NCBI GenBank assembly: GCA_020284085.1
Contig: JACEVL010000100.1
Location: 1,560,209 to 1,624,208 of the forward strand
DNA from: Aporrectodea caliginosa
Taxonomy: Eukaryota > Annelida > Clitellata > Crassiclitellata > Lumbricidae
DNA: 64,000 bases
Direction of reading: 5' to 3'
Numbering within the stretch: position 1 is the first letter of the stretch; every line of letters starts with the position of its first letter. Below, one piece after another: positions 1-12,230 of this stretch. The position numbers and the translations under genes were made by a program. The notes under the pieces are model-generated. The model was not told the origin of the DNA, made no database searches, and saw only the letters and a list, made by a program, of their open reading frames with translations.

Positions 1-267
1 GTACACAACGATTTAATGCTGTACAGTTAAACTCAACACAATGCTATGTGACGTTAAACTACCATTCTATAGCATTATTGTCGCTGCTTTTGCTGGTGAT
101 TTTGCTGTTGATAATGCTTGCTGATGAGGATACTGAGGACGATGATGATGAACTAAGGGAACTGGTAGCGTTGTTAACAGAAAGGGAAACGGATGACTTG
201 AAATCTTCTGATGTCGATGTCAACATCATCCCCGTTACAACGATTTATGCTGTGACAGCGACAAATT
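1..267. other. Left edge, no supported gene
   Basis: A plus-strand reading frame starts at 48 with a leucine-rich hydrophobic run followed by acidic residues, but it runs straight into the SINE and the hAT element at 284. I see no domain, splice signal or counterpart in the duplicated copy, so I do not call it a gene. The transmembrane and tail exons expected for the left receptor copy are not here. Confidence 0.5.
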
Positions 268-1310
<1,043 letters not shown>

Positions 1311-1403
1311 TCATAGAATCGTAAGTATTACTGATTGAATATGTTAATAATTACGTCTATAAAACTAGCTTAACAAACGTTTTTCAGATTTATAATAAAT
1401 TAC

Positions 1404-1739
1404 CTGTTGCTGATGATTCGAAAGCAGTCGTTTGATACTCATAAAAATGATTTGACGGTTTCTGAGTCACAGACGAAGTTGAAACAGTCTTTCTAATAAT
1501 TTCAGCATTGGTCGTGGTAGGCCTATAGGTAATCACAGTGGAAGTCTCCGGACTAAATGGAGGGATATTCGCGGTGGTGGTAGGTGTGGCTGGAGTAGGC
1601 GAAACGGGAGTTTTAGTGGAAGTGGTAGTGGCGATGGTAGGAGGAGTAGAGCGACTAGATTTTCTCCGAGTAGTACTAGTCGATGGCAGCATCCCTTCAG
1701 TAGTAACGATCTTTGTTATGACGGCATCAGATTTTTCTT
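1404..1739 (-). pseudogene. Stalk exon of the left receptor copy
   Basis: A 336-base exon, phase 1 at both ends, acceptor at 1740-1741 and donor at 1402-1403. It codes for a Thr/Ser/Pro-rich segment (for example TTTSTKTPVSPTPATPTTTA) expected to be heavily O-glycosylated. It is 42 bases (14 codons) shorter than the paralogous exon at 14327-14704, which has a duplicated TSTKTRIA unit. Confidence 0.75.
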
Positions 1740-3735
1740 CTGGAAATAGAAAATCGAGAGTAATCATCTATTATTCAGATTATTATGTTAACGAAAGCAA
1801 AACGACTGCTGAATGGTGCTTACACGATGTAGGCCTAAGTAATGACGATATTTTCATACAAGACGTGACTGTCATATTTTTCTGGAAATAAAATTTCGAG
1901 ATTAATCATTTCTGGAACATGTTACCTTATCATTCAGTAAAACGACATAATAGCGTGCTTGTTGGTCTACGTCCACATGACAAAAGGTATGGCGCTATTG
2001 TCCTAGAGCAGCAGATTCTTTTCAACGAGAGGATTGCGAATCAAAGAACCGTTATCAGAAGATGCAATGTTGCACCACGCTCGAGCTGTTCAAGCAAAGA
2101 CTGAACGCTTGGATGGAGACATGCAGCCACCAGCAACTGATGCTTACGTAACCCATTAACTGCAACTGGAAATGAAGCGCAGACCCTGTGGCATACAGTT
2201 GATATTGTTGTAACCTGTTGAACTATTATTAGACCAAACAGGCTGACGGCCAATGACACCAAATTGCTTTGACCACAGATATACTATGTCTTCAAGCGCT
2301 CTGGTATTGCAATTGTTTGCGTTTAAGTCAAGTTGAAGACTACTGAAGATGCAGGACAACATTAGATCAGCGTTTAAGTCACCTCTCCATCCAACTGTTC
2401 CAACTGTTCAAGACCTAAGGCGACAGATGACTAATGAGAATATTTCTGTGGTAAAGAATGAGCTTAAACCAAGATTAAAACACACATTGAAATGCATCAT
2501 ATATTTGGCAAAGATTTGAATCTCGTGCTATCACGATCTGTACAAGGGTATTTCGTATGATAAGGCACATTCAAATGGGCAGCGGTGGTGAAGGATCACA
2601 TCCGATCAATTCAATTGTAGATGGGCAGAGTCGAGTTTATACGGAAGCTTTAAAACATTTGCATTTAGAGCACTTAAGTGGTAAGACAAAACCTTTTTGG
2701 CAGACAACGGTATAATTGTGGCTGCAGTTGCAAGTCGACCACTTCCGATCGTATTCACAACTGGTTGTGTCGTTTTCACTCCTGTAGTGTGGGTTGATGC
2801 ATATACACTGATTGTTAGAAAACTCGTCGGGATATCCACCTTCCCAGTTAGTATAAGTGAGTGCAGACCCTAATTATTGCATATCAAACAGAAACAATAA
2901 GGAAGCAATCGGTGAAGATCGTTTTTATCATGCATTGCTTTATTATGTTTTCTTGTTTTAATAATGAGGTTGTGAGCTTAATTTGTTTAGCAACATCGTC
3001 CATTTTTCCTCCATAAAGAACTGAGAATAAAGAAAGAGTTGATTGCTGTTGACAGCAATAGGTCTAGAACGCTGCTTTTGATTAGTAAATTCTTTTATTA
3101 GGCCTACTTTGGTGCCACTTCATTGGTTCACACTTCACACCTATAAGTGGTGGTATCACACGTACATGCAATTCATTTTTCCACTACATATTATTTTAAA
3201 TATTCTGAGAATTTCTATGGCGCTCTGTCGTAATGTTGAATGCATTAGTCGATGGTCGCAATAAAGCAAAATCAGTCGGTTAGTTCGTTGCCAGCTGAAG
3301 ACTTATCCTATAAACAAATTACATATCCACCATAGGCTCTCCGTCTTTGAGGATTGATCTTTATAGATATTGACTTGATTACGGACTTGGTTTGTTGTCG
3401 TTTAATGCATTGTTCATCAAAGCCGGCGGTTATAGAAGTCACTTATTACAAGAAGTATGGTTGTATATTCATGCTTGAATCTTTTGCTATTGGAAATGGT
3501 CACAGAAATAATAGCGTAGAGTAATGGCTGTTGTTAAACCTTAAACCGAAAACTGAGTGGCAATAGGGATAAGTGAAACTGATAAAAAAAATAAAAATCC
3601 GAAGTGGGACGACTAAACAATTAAGGCAAACGTCAAAGGACATACATTATGCCCATTATATGTATATCTATAGGTATGTCTGTGTATATGCATGTATTCA
3701 TGATTGAATTTCTGCGAGTATGACAATTTTATCAC

Positions 3736-3961
3736 CTGTGCTATTCCAGACCCATTTATTTCGGTGAAGTCCAATCCAATATCTTTGGTTTTGGCTTTCT
3801 TTCAGCCGTGACCAATTCCTGTATCATCTGGAGATCCGTAATAGAAGCCAAATCGCCTCCTAAACGTAGGCATTCCTTTCGGGCATCATACCAAGTGGCA
3901 GCTACTTCACTTGCGACTAAAGACTTGTTGTTTTGTCGGTAACTGAAGGATGAATTAGAAT
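3736..3961 (-). pseudogene. CTLD2 first-half exon, left copy, +1 frameshift
   Basis: It codes for the typical CTLD core (TWYDARKECLRLGGDLASIT), then one extra base near 3813-3820 shifts the frame into a stop (SPK*). The correct continuation (YWIGLHRNKWVWNSTG) is readable in the next frame up to the donor at 3734-3735. Confidence 0.8.
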
Positions 3962-4384
3962 CTGTAATAGCAATTAAAACTAGTCATAATATAAGATCGA
4001 ACATACGTATCTTCTAAACAATCTCCGCACTAAACTTTCCATAATGCTGACATATTCCGCTCACTAGGCATAGGCTACAACTAGAACAAACTTATTATCA
4101 GTCCATGGACGGATTTAAAAAAACTACAGCTTTGCTTGCTTAGTACATCTATGTAGAATTCACTATGTCCAGCTTCATATGGCCCTTAGTTTTTCTTTTC
4201 TAACTTCCAACAACTGAGGAATTGATCTTTCCACGTGCCCGACTTTGAATTGTCGCGACATAAATTTGCAATTTGTTGAAACGTATCCAACTATCCATGC
4301 CGCGAAATTAATAATAGTAATTGCTGATGATACTAACTTACAGTAGTAATTACACATTGTAACACATTAAATACGTAAATTTAC

Positions 4385-4506
4385 CTGAATATTCGCATAT
4401 GTAGCGGAATGGCGACTTGTGAACACCAGTACAGTAGATCAGTGATTGCCCATGCTTTGATTCCACACAAGCTCCATCTAGTCTGCTAACGATTCGGCGC
4501 TGACGT
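4385..4506 (-). pseudogene. CTLD1 second-half exon, left copy, -1 frameshift
   Basis: It ends with the CTLD signature DGACVESKHGQSLIYC and RYICEYSG. Compared with the paralogue one base is missing just before DGAC, so the spliced frame reads GAC TAG. A cryptic acceptor right after that TAG would restore the frame, but exon 4 would still be broken. Confidence 0.75.
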
Positions 4507-4726
4507 CTGAAAGGCACCAAATGATTGTTAGTAGCTGATCGGTGGTGAGTTGACAATCATTTAACAGGGTATTATTTTAAATTGCCGCTTAGGCAGAGTG
4601 TTATTTTGGAGTTTATGTTTGACATTGCCTTCTCTTGCGAAATCTACTATCCAATGAATACACTGACCACAACATTGTCAGTTCGAAGAATAGAAGGAGT
4701 CGCGGAACAGGAATATGTACTAGAGG

Positions 4727-5427
4727 TCGTCGCCTGAGAATTGTCATCGCGTATCTCCATTTTCCAAAATTCCGAGATAAACGAGGAGGAAGTTTTTGCG
4801 GAAAAATAAGAAATTCAATGCGATAAGGGTGGCATTGTCAAATTAGCCTACAGCTCACACACAGACGTCATAATTATTAAAACATCAACATTCCACAAAG
4901 ACGTTGCATTTAATAAATTAACAATTAGAGTTGTTTTTCATAAATTTATGAAAAATTTTATAAAATGTATTTACAAATATTACAAACCATCCTTCGGAAA
5001 ACAAAGACATGAAATGATTAAATTAAGCAACGACCAATTGTTAGAGAGTGTTTTCGTTAAAATATTTATGGATATAGTCCGGATTTTTAAATTAAAAACT
5101 TTTAATTGTCTGAATATGCGACACTTTAATCCAGCTAAGCGCACAGGTTTATATTGTTGTATCTCCTGCGCGTCCAATCAACGACGAGCTTTCTCTGGAC
5201 ATACAACAACAGACACTGCTACACCATGAATGCTGTGTGGAGATACGATAAAATGTTTCTGAAAACAGGACATACGACAGTATATTTTATTGAATATCTT
5301 TAAAACGACCTGTCGTATCTCATAGCCATTGAAACTGAAGAAAGATAAAAATAATTCTGCTACAAATCAACCCTTAACTACTTTTCGAAAAAACTGGGGA
5401 TACGACAAGATAATTCTCAGGCGACGA
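4727..5427. mobile_element. Unclassified terminal-inverted-repeat element in the left copy
   Basis: Ends TCGTCGCCTGAGAATT and AATTCTCAGGCGACGA are perfect inverted repeats. The right copy of the duplication (about 19235) lacks this sequence, so it is an insertion into intron 2 of the pseudogene. Internal repeats of GTCGTATCTC type occur near both ends. No clear target duplication and no transposase were seen, so the superfamily stays open. Confidence 0.7.
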
Positions 5428-5905
5428 GGTGTTACAGTAGTGGTAGTGAATCGGAGAGTGGAGAAAGCACGTGAAATTCAAGGATTGTTTGACTAGTGGC
5501 ACGTAACTATTGCCGGAGTTGTTTTATTGGACTAGGCTACCACAACGGTTTACGGATGTCAGGTCCAGGTGGAATCCAATGGTTCTGGGTTAAATCGATG
5601 ACTAACTGAACTATGCCCACTCCCGATATTCAGAGTCCGAATGAATGGTGATTTTCTGAGAGCTTGTGCTTTTTGCGATGCTCTTATATCGTTAATCAGA
5701 GTCAAAGAAGGGCAGATGCAAGTAGATGTCTGAGTGAAATTTTGTACACATATCAAATGCATGAACAAATGGCGCCTCCAAACCAAGTCGCAATAAGGTC
5801 ATCATCTACAGACTCAGTCCGCTAAGACAGAAAACCAGTTTTGAAATTAAAACCATCAACTGAAGGTTCTGCTACTTTACTGTAAACATAACTCAAGACA
5901 CTTAC

Positions 5906-6256
5906 TTATTGGTATTGTTGCGTTACCATTGACCCATGACCATTGAAATCTGACATTTGAGGGGAGCTTTTGTGCATCGGTGATGATTGTCTCTTTCGCT
6001 AATCCTTGTCTTCCTATAAAATTCTCTACATTTCTTAGGCTTTCAAGGCTGTTAATGATGATCAAAGAGGAACCTGGAACCTTTGAGTTGCACCAGCGAC
6101 TGGCATTTTTGACAGGCTTACGCACTGGGTGACCACCGTTGGCAAGAAATATTGTGAAGCAAGTCTCTCCCGAGCTTGTGTTGTTACAGAATGACATCGT
6201 GGAGATTCCTTTGTCTAAATTCTGGCAATTCGCCCCTTCCAATGACAACCACAATC
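5906..6256 (-). pseudogene. CTLD1 first-half exon, left copy
   Basis: A 351-base exon with the same length, phase and borders as 19722-20072. It reads GLWLSLEGANCQN, then a Cys-rich CTLD start, ASRWCNSKVPGSSLI and WSWVNG. No stop occurs inside; this exon itself is intact. Confidence 0.75.
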
Positions 6257-7767
6257 CTATACATGAACGAAAAGTAGAGCCATAATCACTTAAGACACAT
6301 GTTACAAATCATCACACATCTAGGTCTAGGTTCCGTTAATCCATATTGCGAAATAGAGGCATACCGTAGCGAAATAAGTATCATATTAGCAAGCATCCCG
6401 TCATATGAACTTTTTCTGGCAAAATCATTGATCTTCGATTGAAAACAAGTAAACTATGTTAAGACGCATACATGCCCCAAACGGTTGCTTTTACCGCTCG
6501 ATACACAAATTTAACAGCGGAAGCTAAAGGCCTTCTAACAACGTCTTCCAATTGCAAAACTTTTATTATTATCTGTGCAATAAAACAGAAGTCTCTTGTA
6601 CTTCGGAAAGTTTTTTTGAGCTGGTCTAGTCCAGTTGTAGCGCAGGAAGAGATTCATTTGTTAGAATCCATAGGTACTGGTGAATGTGTGGATAAACTGA
6701 AATATCTCGGTTTCATAGCGGTATAATTATGTGAAAGGTACTAATTTTTCCCTATAGGCACTTGATGATTAACCAAGGCTTCTGGACACAGATTCAGTAA
6801 ATTACTAGAATTGCCGTTTACTTAGCAGCTTTCATCATTACGAGAAATTGTACGCAAACAATTGACCCTAGATCGTTACATGTACTCCGCACAGTATACT
6901 CGAACCCGCAATCGTTGAAGTTCAGAGCGAACTCGCAACCAACCACATCCTTAAGACCATTAGCAAAACCCTGGTTCAAAACTGTTCAACATCAATTTTT
7001 TACCGAATTGGCGCTGTATATATAGATACAAGAATAACAACACAGTCTGTTGTATTATCTCTAAGCGTGTCAATGTATGCGGTACAATATAGTGCATTTT
7101 AAGAATGTGCACTAATATGACATTCTAACTGATCTAAAAAGTGCGTTTCAAGACATAATTAACCAATTTACTGAACAAAGTTAAATGCAACTGTGCATAA
7201 ATGCGACGGCTGCATAATATTCTCCACGGGTAGTGGAATGCAAGAATCGTCTCTCGCTCAGCAGCTGACTCTAAACTGGAACACAGATCTTCCCGATATA
7301 TGCTGGACACAGTTTGAGGATAAGAACAGCACTTACACAATGCAAATGGGTTCTTGCTGTTGCTAATGATTAGAATTAAAGAGAAATAAATTTACTTACC
7401 ACCAAGTAGTCCTACAAATAGCAACCGAAACAGTTTTTCCATCTTTAGATATTTCCCATTTAGATTAGACTTGAATATGAACAAACCAGAACAACTGGGA
7501 GTTCTCAGGAATTCAGACACCGTTTGGATTCATAGTCTGCGATTTGAACGTAACTATAATAGGTCAACTAGATCATTATCCATTTGCCTGTAACACGCGC
7601 ACTGTATCAGCAGATAGGCTTAGTCGCCCAGTGGCTATTTATGACGCAATTTACGATGTGATAATAATCTATAATTGCAGTTTCTGCATCCTATTCTGCC
7701 TATGCAGCCCATTAAATTAAGCCACTGTGTGCCATGGACAAGACTATATATTCAGATAATTGTCGCT

Positions 7768-7815
<48 letters not shown>

Positions 7816-7939
7816 GATAACTGTCGGTTAGGGTCTACATCTACATGGATATCCGCCGTTCATATAATCATAGGCAAACATTAACCTAATATTATAGCCT
7901 CTTGACTTTCACACGCTTAATGCGTAATTCCGCCACATT

Positions 7940-8110
7940 CGCTTTCGGATGGCGCCAGTCTTAAGCATGGAGAAAAGAGGAGGGCGATACTCGCGTTCTT
8001 CGTTTTTAACACAGCGTTGTTAAAAACAAATTGCACTAATCGAAAGCGTAACTTGACCACCGCCGTTTTCTGGTGTTGCCAGTCCCAAGCCTGCACATAG
8101 GAGGACATAA
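7940..8110 (-). repeat. Dispersed repeat (family B)
   Basis: The words GGAGGGCGA, TTTGTT, CACAG.GTTGTTAAA and TGCCAGTCCCAAGCCT recur at 12525-12640, 21000-21160, 47975-48065 and 55045-55100. It is SINE-like in size; no clear polymerase III boxes were seen. The copies at 7940 and 21000 are the same ancestral insertion. Confidence 0.55.
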
Positions 8111-8141
8111 TGAGGTGCATATCTAGGCCCACGTGAGAATA

Positions 8142-8143
8142 TA
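8142..8143. other. Empty TA target site of the composite transposon
   Basis: The sequence GAGAATATAGTTATA here equals the flanks of the 21214-25673 element in the other duplicate, with one TA instead of two. It proves the element ends and the TA duplication. Confidence 0.9.
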
Positions 8144-11100
8144 GTTATAATTGCTTCACTTGTCCTAGATACAACATTGCTCTCAGGAAGTAGCCACCAA
8201 CGTAGGCCCATAATTATGATAATGATATAACGGCTGCAGTTGCTGAACTAGCTTCTAAATATTATTATCTCCTCTATGCATTAACTATAATTATGTAAAC
8301 ATTGCGCGTAACTGTGTGAGAGTTTTTATGCACAGGAAGCTAAACGATCTACCAAACCAACATAATAATATTTATCATTTTTAATTACGGTAGTTAATGC
8401 GTGGTAGGACTCTGGGAAGTTCCGCAACACAGAACGATCTGTATTGATTTAGTGTTACTTCCTGAACTGAACTTAGATAGGATTGGAACGATAGCACACT
8501 GCGTGTTCCTTTACCCTTCATCTATGAGTTTTGGGCTTGCATCCCAATAAGGTCACGTGGATTCCTTAGCTCAAAATGGCTAGCCATTAATCTGTAGGCA
8601 TCAAAATCATGTTTTCGTTGAACCGATATGAATCTGCGGCTTGATTTTGTTGCGCCATCGTTTGAAGCTTTATGCTTTAGACAGATGCTGTACATAGGAG
8701 TTACCAATTACAATTTTAAGTGAAGATTATCCAACTGTTGGATCGTGATAGTTGCGCTTGAACTGCACTCATGTAATATTATAATGTAACTATGACAACA
8801 GTACTGTTTAGTCTCTTCACGATGAATATAACTATAGTTTAGTACATAAATCTCTGGGTCTATGGACCAGGACTATAACATGGTATCCTGTGTAAATGTC
8901 TAAGCAAATAAAATTAGGGTGATTCCAAAATGTCACTTGTAGGCTTGGTAGGATAATTACCTTCTACGTACTGACAGAAGGCAATTGTAGGATTCGGCTG
9001 TAAGCTAATTGGCTAACACAATTCCCGTGGGTGTCAACCAGGAGGGATTGACGCACGATGCGTAACAGATATTTCCGGAAAGGCTATCTATTTTAGAGCA
9101 GAGAAAAACGATCAAACGGAGATATGATTTCAAGAGATCACATCTTTAATATTCAATAAGTAAGTAAGAAGTAAGTCGCTTTTATTTGCATATGACAGTC
9201 GCAAACGCAGGCCACTGTTTCGAACAATATAATTGCATACTATTTAAAGGAGATTATAACACTTGCATATATAATTGATGCAAAGGCAGAACTTAAGATG
9301 ACTTAAAATAGATACTGATCAGTTGGCAGGCATGTGGATAGGCTTAAACAAAGATTAGACATGCTACTCTATTGAAAATCTGATTTTGATGACTAAAATT
9401 AATGCTTCCGCAACCAATTACCGCCTCGGTGAGCCCTTCCTAAACTTATGCACTTTCGTATCCACTGTGGCGTTGAGAATGAGTATGACCCAATGTCTAC
9501 CCTGTCAATTACCAAACAAATATAAGAGATGTACGGGCACAACTTCATAAAATAAAATAAATCTATCTAAAATAGATACTGATGTGGTGGCATATTGTGG
9601 CGTTTCGAGCTGTGCTGTCTTTCTTATCTTCAACTTCCCTCCGAAGGTGACTGAATCGCCTCTTTCCGGCCTTCTTCGTCTCTGCGGTCGAGGCCAAGGG
9701 TCCTTTACACATAGCACCAGAAGGCAATTAAACCCAGACCCTGAGACTAGGCAGAGCTCGGTGGGTTCGACTCCTGCGATCTGCATGGAGGCTTTACTAA
9801 ATTGGTAGCCAACAGAATCAACACCGACGAATTCACTTTCTGTTTAATATCCACAGAACGTCCTATCACATCTCTTACTATTCCTACTGCAGGTTAGATT
9901 TTCAATGACGTTACAATGCAAATCGCACTACGTGAACTCTATATCTCAACCGGTTTAAAACAAGAGTCAACCCAGAGTCGATATAAAGTCACTGTCAAAT
10001 GGCACAACAGAGTTAATGGCGCCACACCAACGATTGGTCAAAACAAAAATGATACATGCTACTGAATTGAAAATCTCATTTTGATGGCTAAATACGTTCG
10101 CAACGATTTACCGACTCGGCGAGTCCTACCAAAACTTCTGAACTTCCGGATCCTCTGTGGCATTGGGAATGGTTATGGTACCTGTCCGTGTTCAACAGAA
10201 AATACGTTTTTGGCCTCTAAACGTGTCTGGTGTACATCTCCCTGGCCAGGACTATGTGTGTCAGGGTCACATGTGCAAATCCGGCTGTATTGTTAACATC
10301 CTACTCTGACTCATATGATCCTGCGCCTTCCAATCTTTCTCGATCAAACCAAAACCGCCTTTGCAGCTCCTCTGCCTCCTCTCTCTCAGGTGTTTCTTGC
10401 TACCGGACTTGGACCTCCAGTCTGTATCTCTGGACAACCTATCTGACACGAACGCAGCTCTGGTGCCCTGTCCTTAACTTTCATATGGTGCTTTACAAAT
10501 TTGGAGTTTATGATTACGACCACGACTAATATCAATACGCTGTAGCGACATGAGATCAATACACTATATCGGCAATACATCAATAGGCTATATCGACATA
10601 ACATCGCTACCAAATACAGCGGCATAACATCAGTACGCTATTGAGGCTTGATATCAATACGATGGGTTGTACTAAATAAACTATGTTCTCCAACCAATTT
10701 AACTACAGCTCTTTTTTAAGGTCCCTTAAATATCTTACTTAATTGTTGATTCGTTGTTAATTTTACACCTTTGGAATGTTACGCGTAAATATGTGTTCAT
10801 ATGGCTGTTATGATCATTTGAACCATCATCACATGGTTTCTGTGATTTCATATAGGTCTAATCAGATGTCCGTTTAGCGATGGCCTCTGTTTTACTGTGA
10901 GATCTCACTTGCTTCACAAACGTTAATTATTGTGAAAACTACTAGAGTAAAAATGACATCTGCTTTCTTCTGTATCAGTTTTATCCAGTTACAAAGGTAT
11001 CCAATTACAATTTCGTTATATAAGCTTATGTCAAATTCTTATAGATGCGCGTGAGACAGTTTGGTGTAAAGTCATTTCTGCAAGTGAATTCGAGTCAGTT

Positions 11101-11236
11101 GTGCCTTTTCGTGTGTTGGACCTTCGTCTCCAAACAATACTGCATCAACTTAGCTTATTGTGACGCTTGATTCTGTTGAACGTACATTTTCATAACATTT
11201 CAATTGGATCAGTTAGGTAGCCAAGCCATACGCTCA

Positions 11237-11455
11237 TACATAGATACATATATGCATTCATTTATACATACATACATACATACATAGATGTATACATACA
11301 TACATACATACATACATACATACATACATGCATACATACATACATTCTTACATACATACCTACATACATACATACATACATTCTTACATACACAGGTACA
11401 TATATTATACATACATGCATATAAACATACATACGCACATACAATACATTAACAT
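11237..11455. repeat. CATA tetranucleotide microsatellite
   Basis: Long run of TACATACATA with a few interruptions. Confidence 0.9.
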
Positions 11456-11635
11456 ACAAAAACATGCATAGTTAAGGTTTGTTCTCGTGTGAGTTCCGAT
11501 TAGACGATGGCAAAACACCAATTCGCCATACAAGCGATAATGATAATGCCAATGATAATGATAAAGATAATGATTATGATAATAATAATATTTATTTATT
11601 GATTCAAACTGACAAGATTATATGATACAGTAGTA

Positions 11636-11840
11636 ACCGATGATAATAAGTTTAACAGGAGTCGAATTTAACTGAACGGCAACTTGCAGGGCGACCATCT
11701 GTCCTATTGCTCATTTTACAGTCGCCCTCTATAGAGTGGAAGGCTGAGGCAACCTTATGGAGCTAGCAGGTATCGAACTCACGTCCTTCTAATATTCATG
11801 CAATCGTGTTAATATTCAACAAACTCCCGCCCCCTGGTCC
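11636..11840 (-). repeat. tRNA-derived SINE (family A)
   Basis: Read on the minus strand it has a tRNA-like head with a B-box-like GAGTTCGATACC and a body ending in TTAAATTCGACTCC. It lies just downstream of the stop codon of the intact receptor gene and has a counterpart at the same place in the right copy (27780-28010). An AATAAATAAA string (minus strand, about 11590) just beyond could serve as a polyadenylation signal. Confidence 0.65.
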
Positions 11841-11977
11841 TTCTTTGTGTACCGTCTCCACTTGCAGCTCGTTGTTGTACTTCATTCGCTTCGAGATAAA
11901 TGCGTGGGTGGATCTTAAGGTGTGGGTCAAATGGGAATGAAACAGGCGGCTATTTTGAAGGCATTCCTTGACATTTG

Positions 11978-12230
11978 TTAGACTTCGTTTGGATCAGCGT
12001 AGATGACGTTTATGTCCTTGTCTACCGATTCGCCGGTTGGTTGCACATTGGCGTAAATGCTGCTGTTGGTGTTGGAAGGCATTGGATGTTGCGTCAATTC
12101 CAACCCAGTGTAGATAGGAACAACGTCATCTGACGGTCTTTTGTTACGAACCATCATCGATTCATATTCTGGAGAGTCCGCTTCATTCTGATCTGTCTTC
12201 TTCAACGGCGATGCCTCGTTTCGTCTTGCA
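11978..12230 (-). CDS. Exon 8: cytoplasmic tail with tyrosine motifs
   Basis: Acceptor at 12231-12232 (tttatttAG), entering in phase 2, TAA at 11978-11980. It codes for a basic juxtamembrane stretch, then YESM (fits the pYxxM PI3-kinase SH2 motif), VPIYTGL, SIYANV (fits the ITIM consensus S/I/V/LxYxxV/I/L and also pYxN for Grb2-type SH2 domains) and VIYADP. The roles are inferred from motif rules only. Confidence 0.83.

Larger units (their letters stand above)
1404..7442 (-). pseudogene. Double C-type-lectin receptor, left copy, frameshifted
   Basis: Paralogue of the intact gene at 11978-20590, with exons at 7400-7442 (signal peptide, starting MEKLFRLLFVGLLG), 5906-6256 and 4385-4506 (CTLD1), 3736-3961 and 2693-2869 (CTLD2), and 1404-1739 (Thr/Ser/Pro stalk). 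All GT/AG borders and phase-1 junctions are conserved. CTLD1 exon 3 is 122 instead of 123 bases (one base missing near 4479-4482), which gives an immediate in-frame TAG. CTLD2 exon 4 is 226 instead of 225 bases (one extra base near 3813-3820), also leading to a stop. The transmembrane and tail exons are absent: where they should be there is a SINE split by a hAT element, or they lie beyond the window edge. The alternative, two assembly indels, cannot be excluded. Confidence 0.8.
7443..11230. other. Upstream flank of the left copy, no gene
   Basis: Duplicated intergenic DNA matching 20591-21211 plus 25676-27640. It holds a TA microsatellite (about 7765-7812) framed by a short direct repeat ATTCAGATAA, a dispersed repeat at 7940-8110, and the empty transposon site at 8142-8143. 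Small open frames (for example 9505-9786, 10081-10529) have no domains and are not conserved as frames in the other copy. Confidence 0.7.
1335..12030. repeat. Segmental duplication, left copy
   Basis: Collinear with 14270-28190. Matching landmarks are the stalk exon (1404/14327), CTLD2 exons (2693/17310 and 3736/18272), CTLD1 exons (4385/18903 and 5906/19722), signal-peptide exon (7400/20545), the 'empty/filled' TA site (8142/21212), intergenic stretches (8520/26045, 9505/26980, 10820/27325), a SINE (11640/27780) and the end of a receptor tail exon (11978/28142). Divergence is moderate, with insertions private to each copy. Similarity starts near 1335. Confidence 0.9.
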
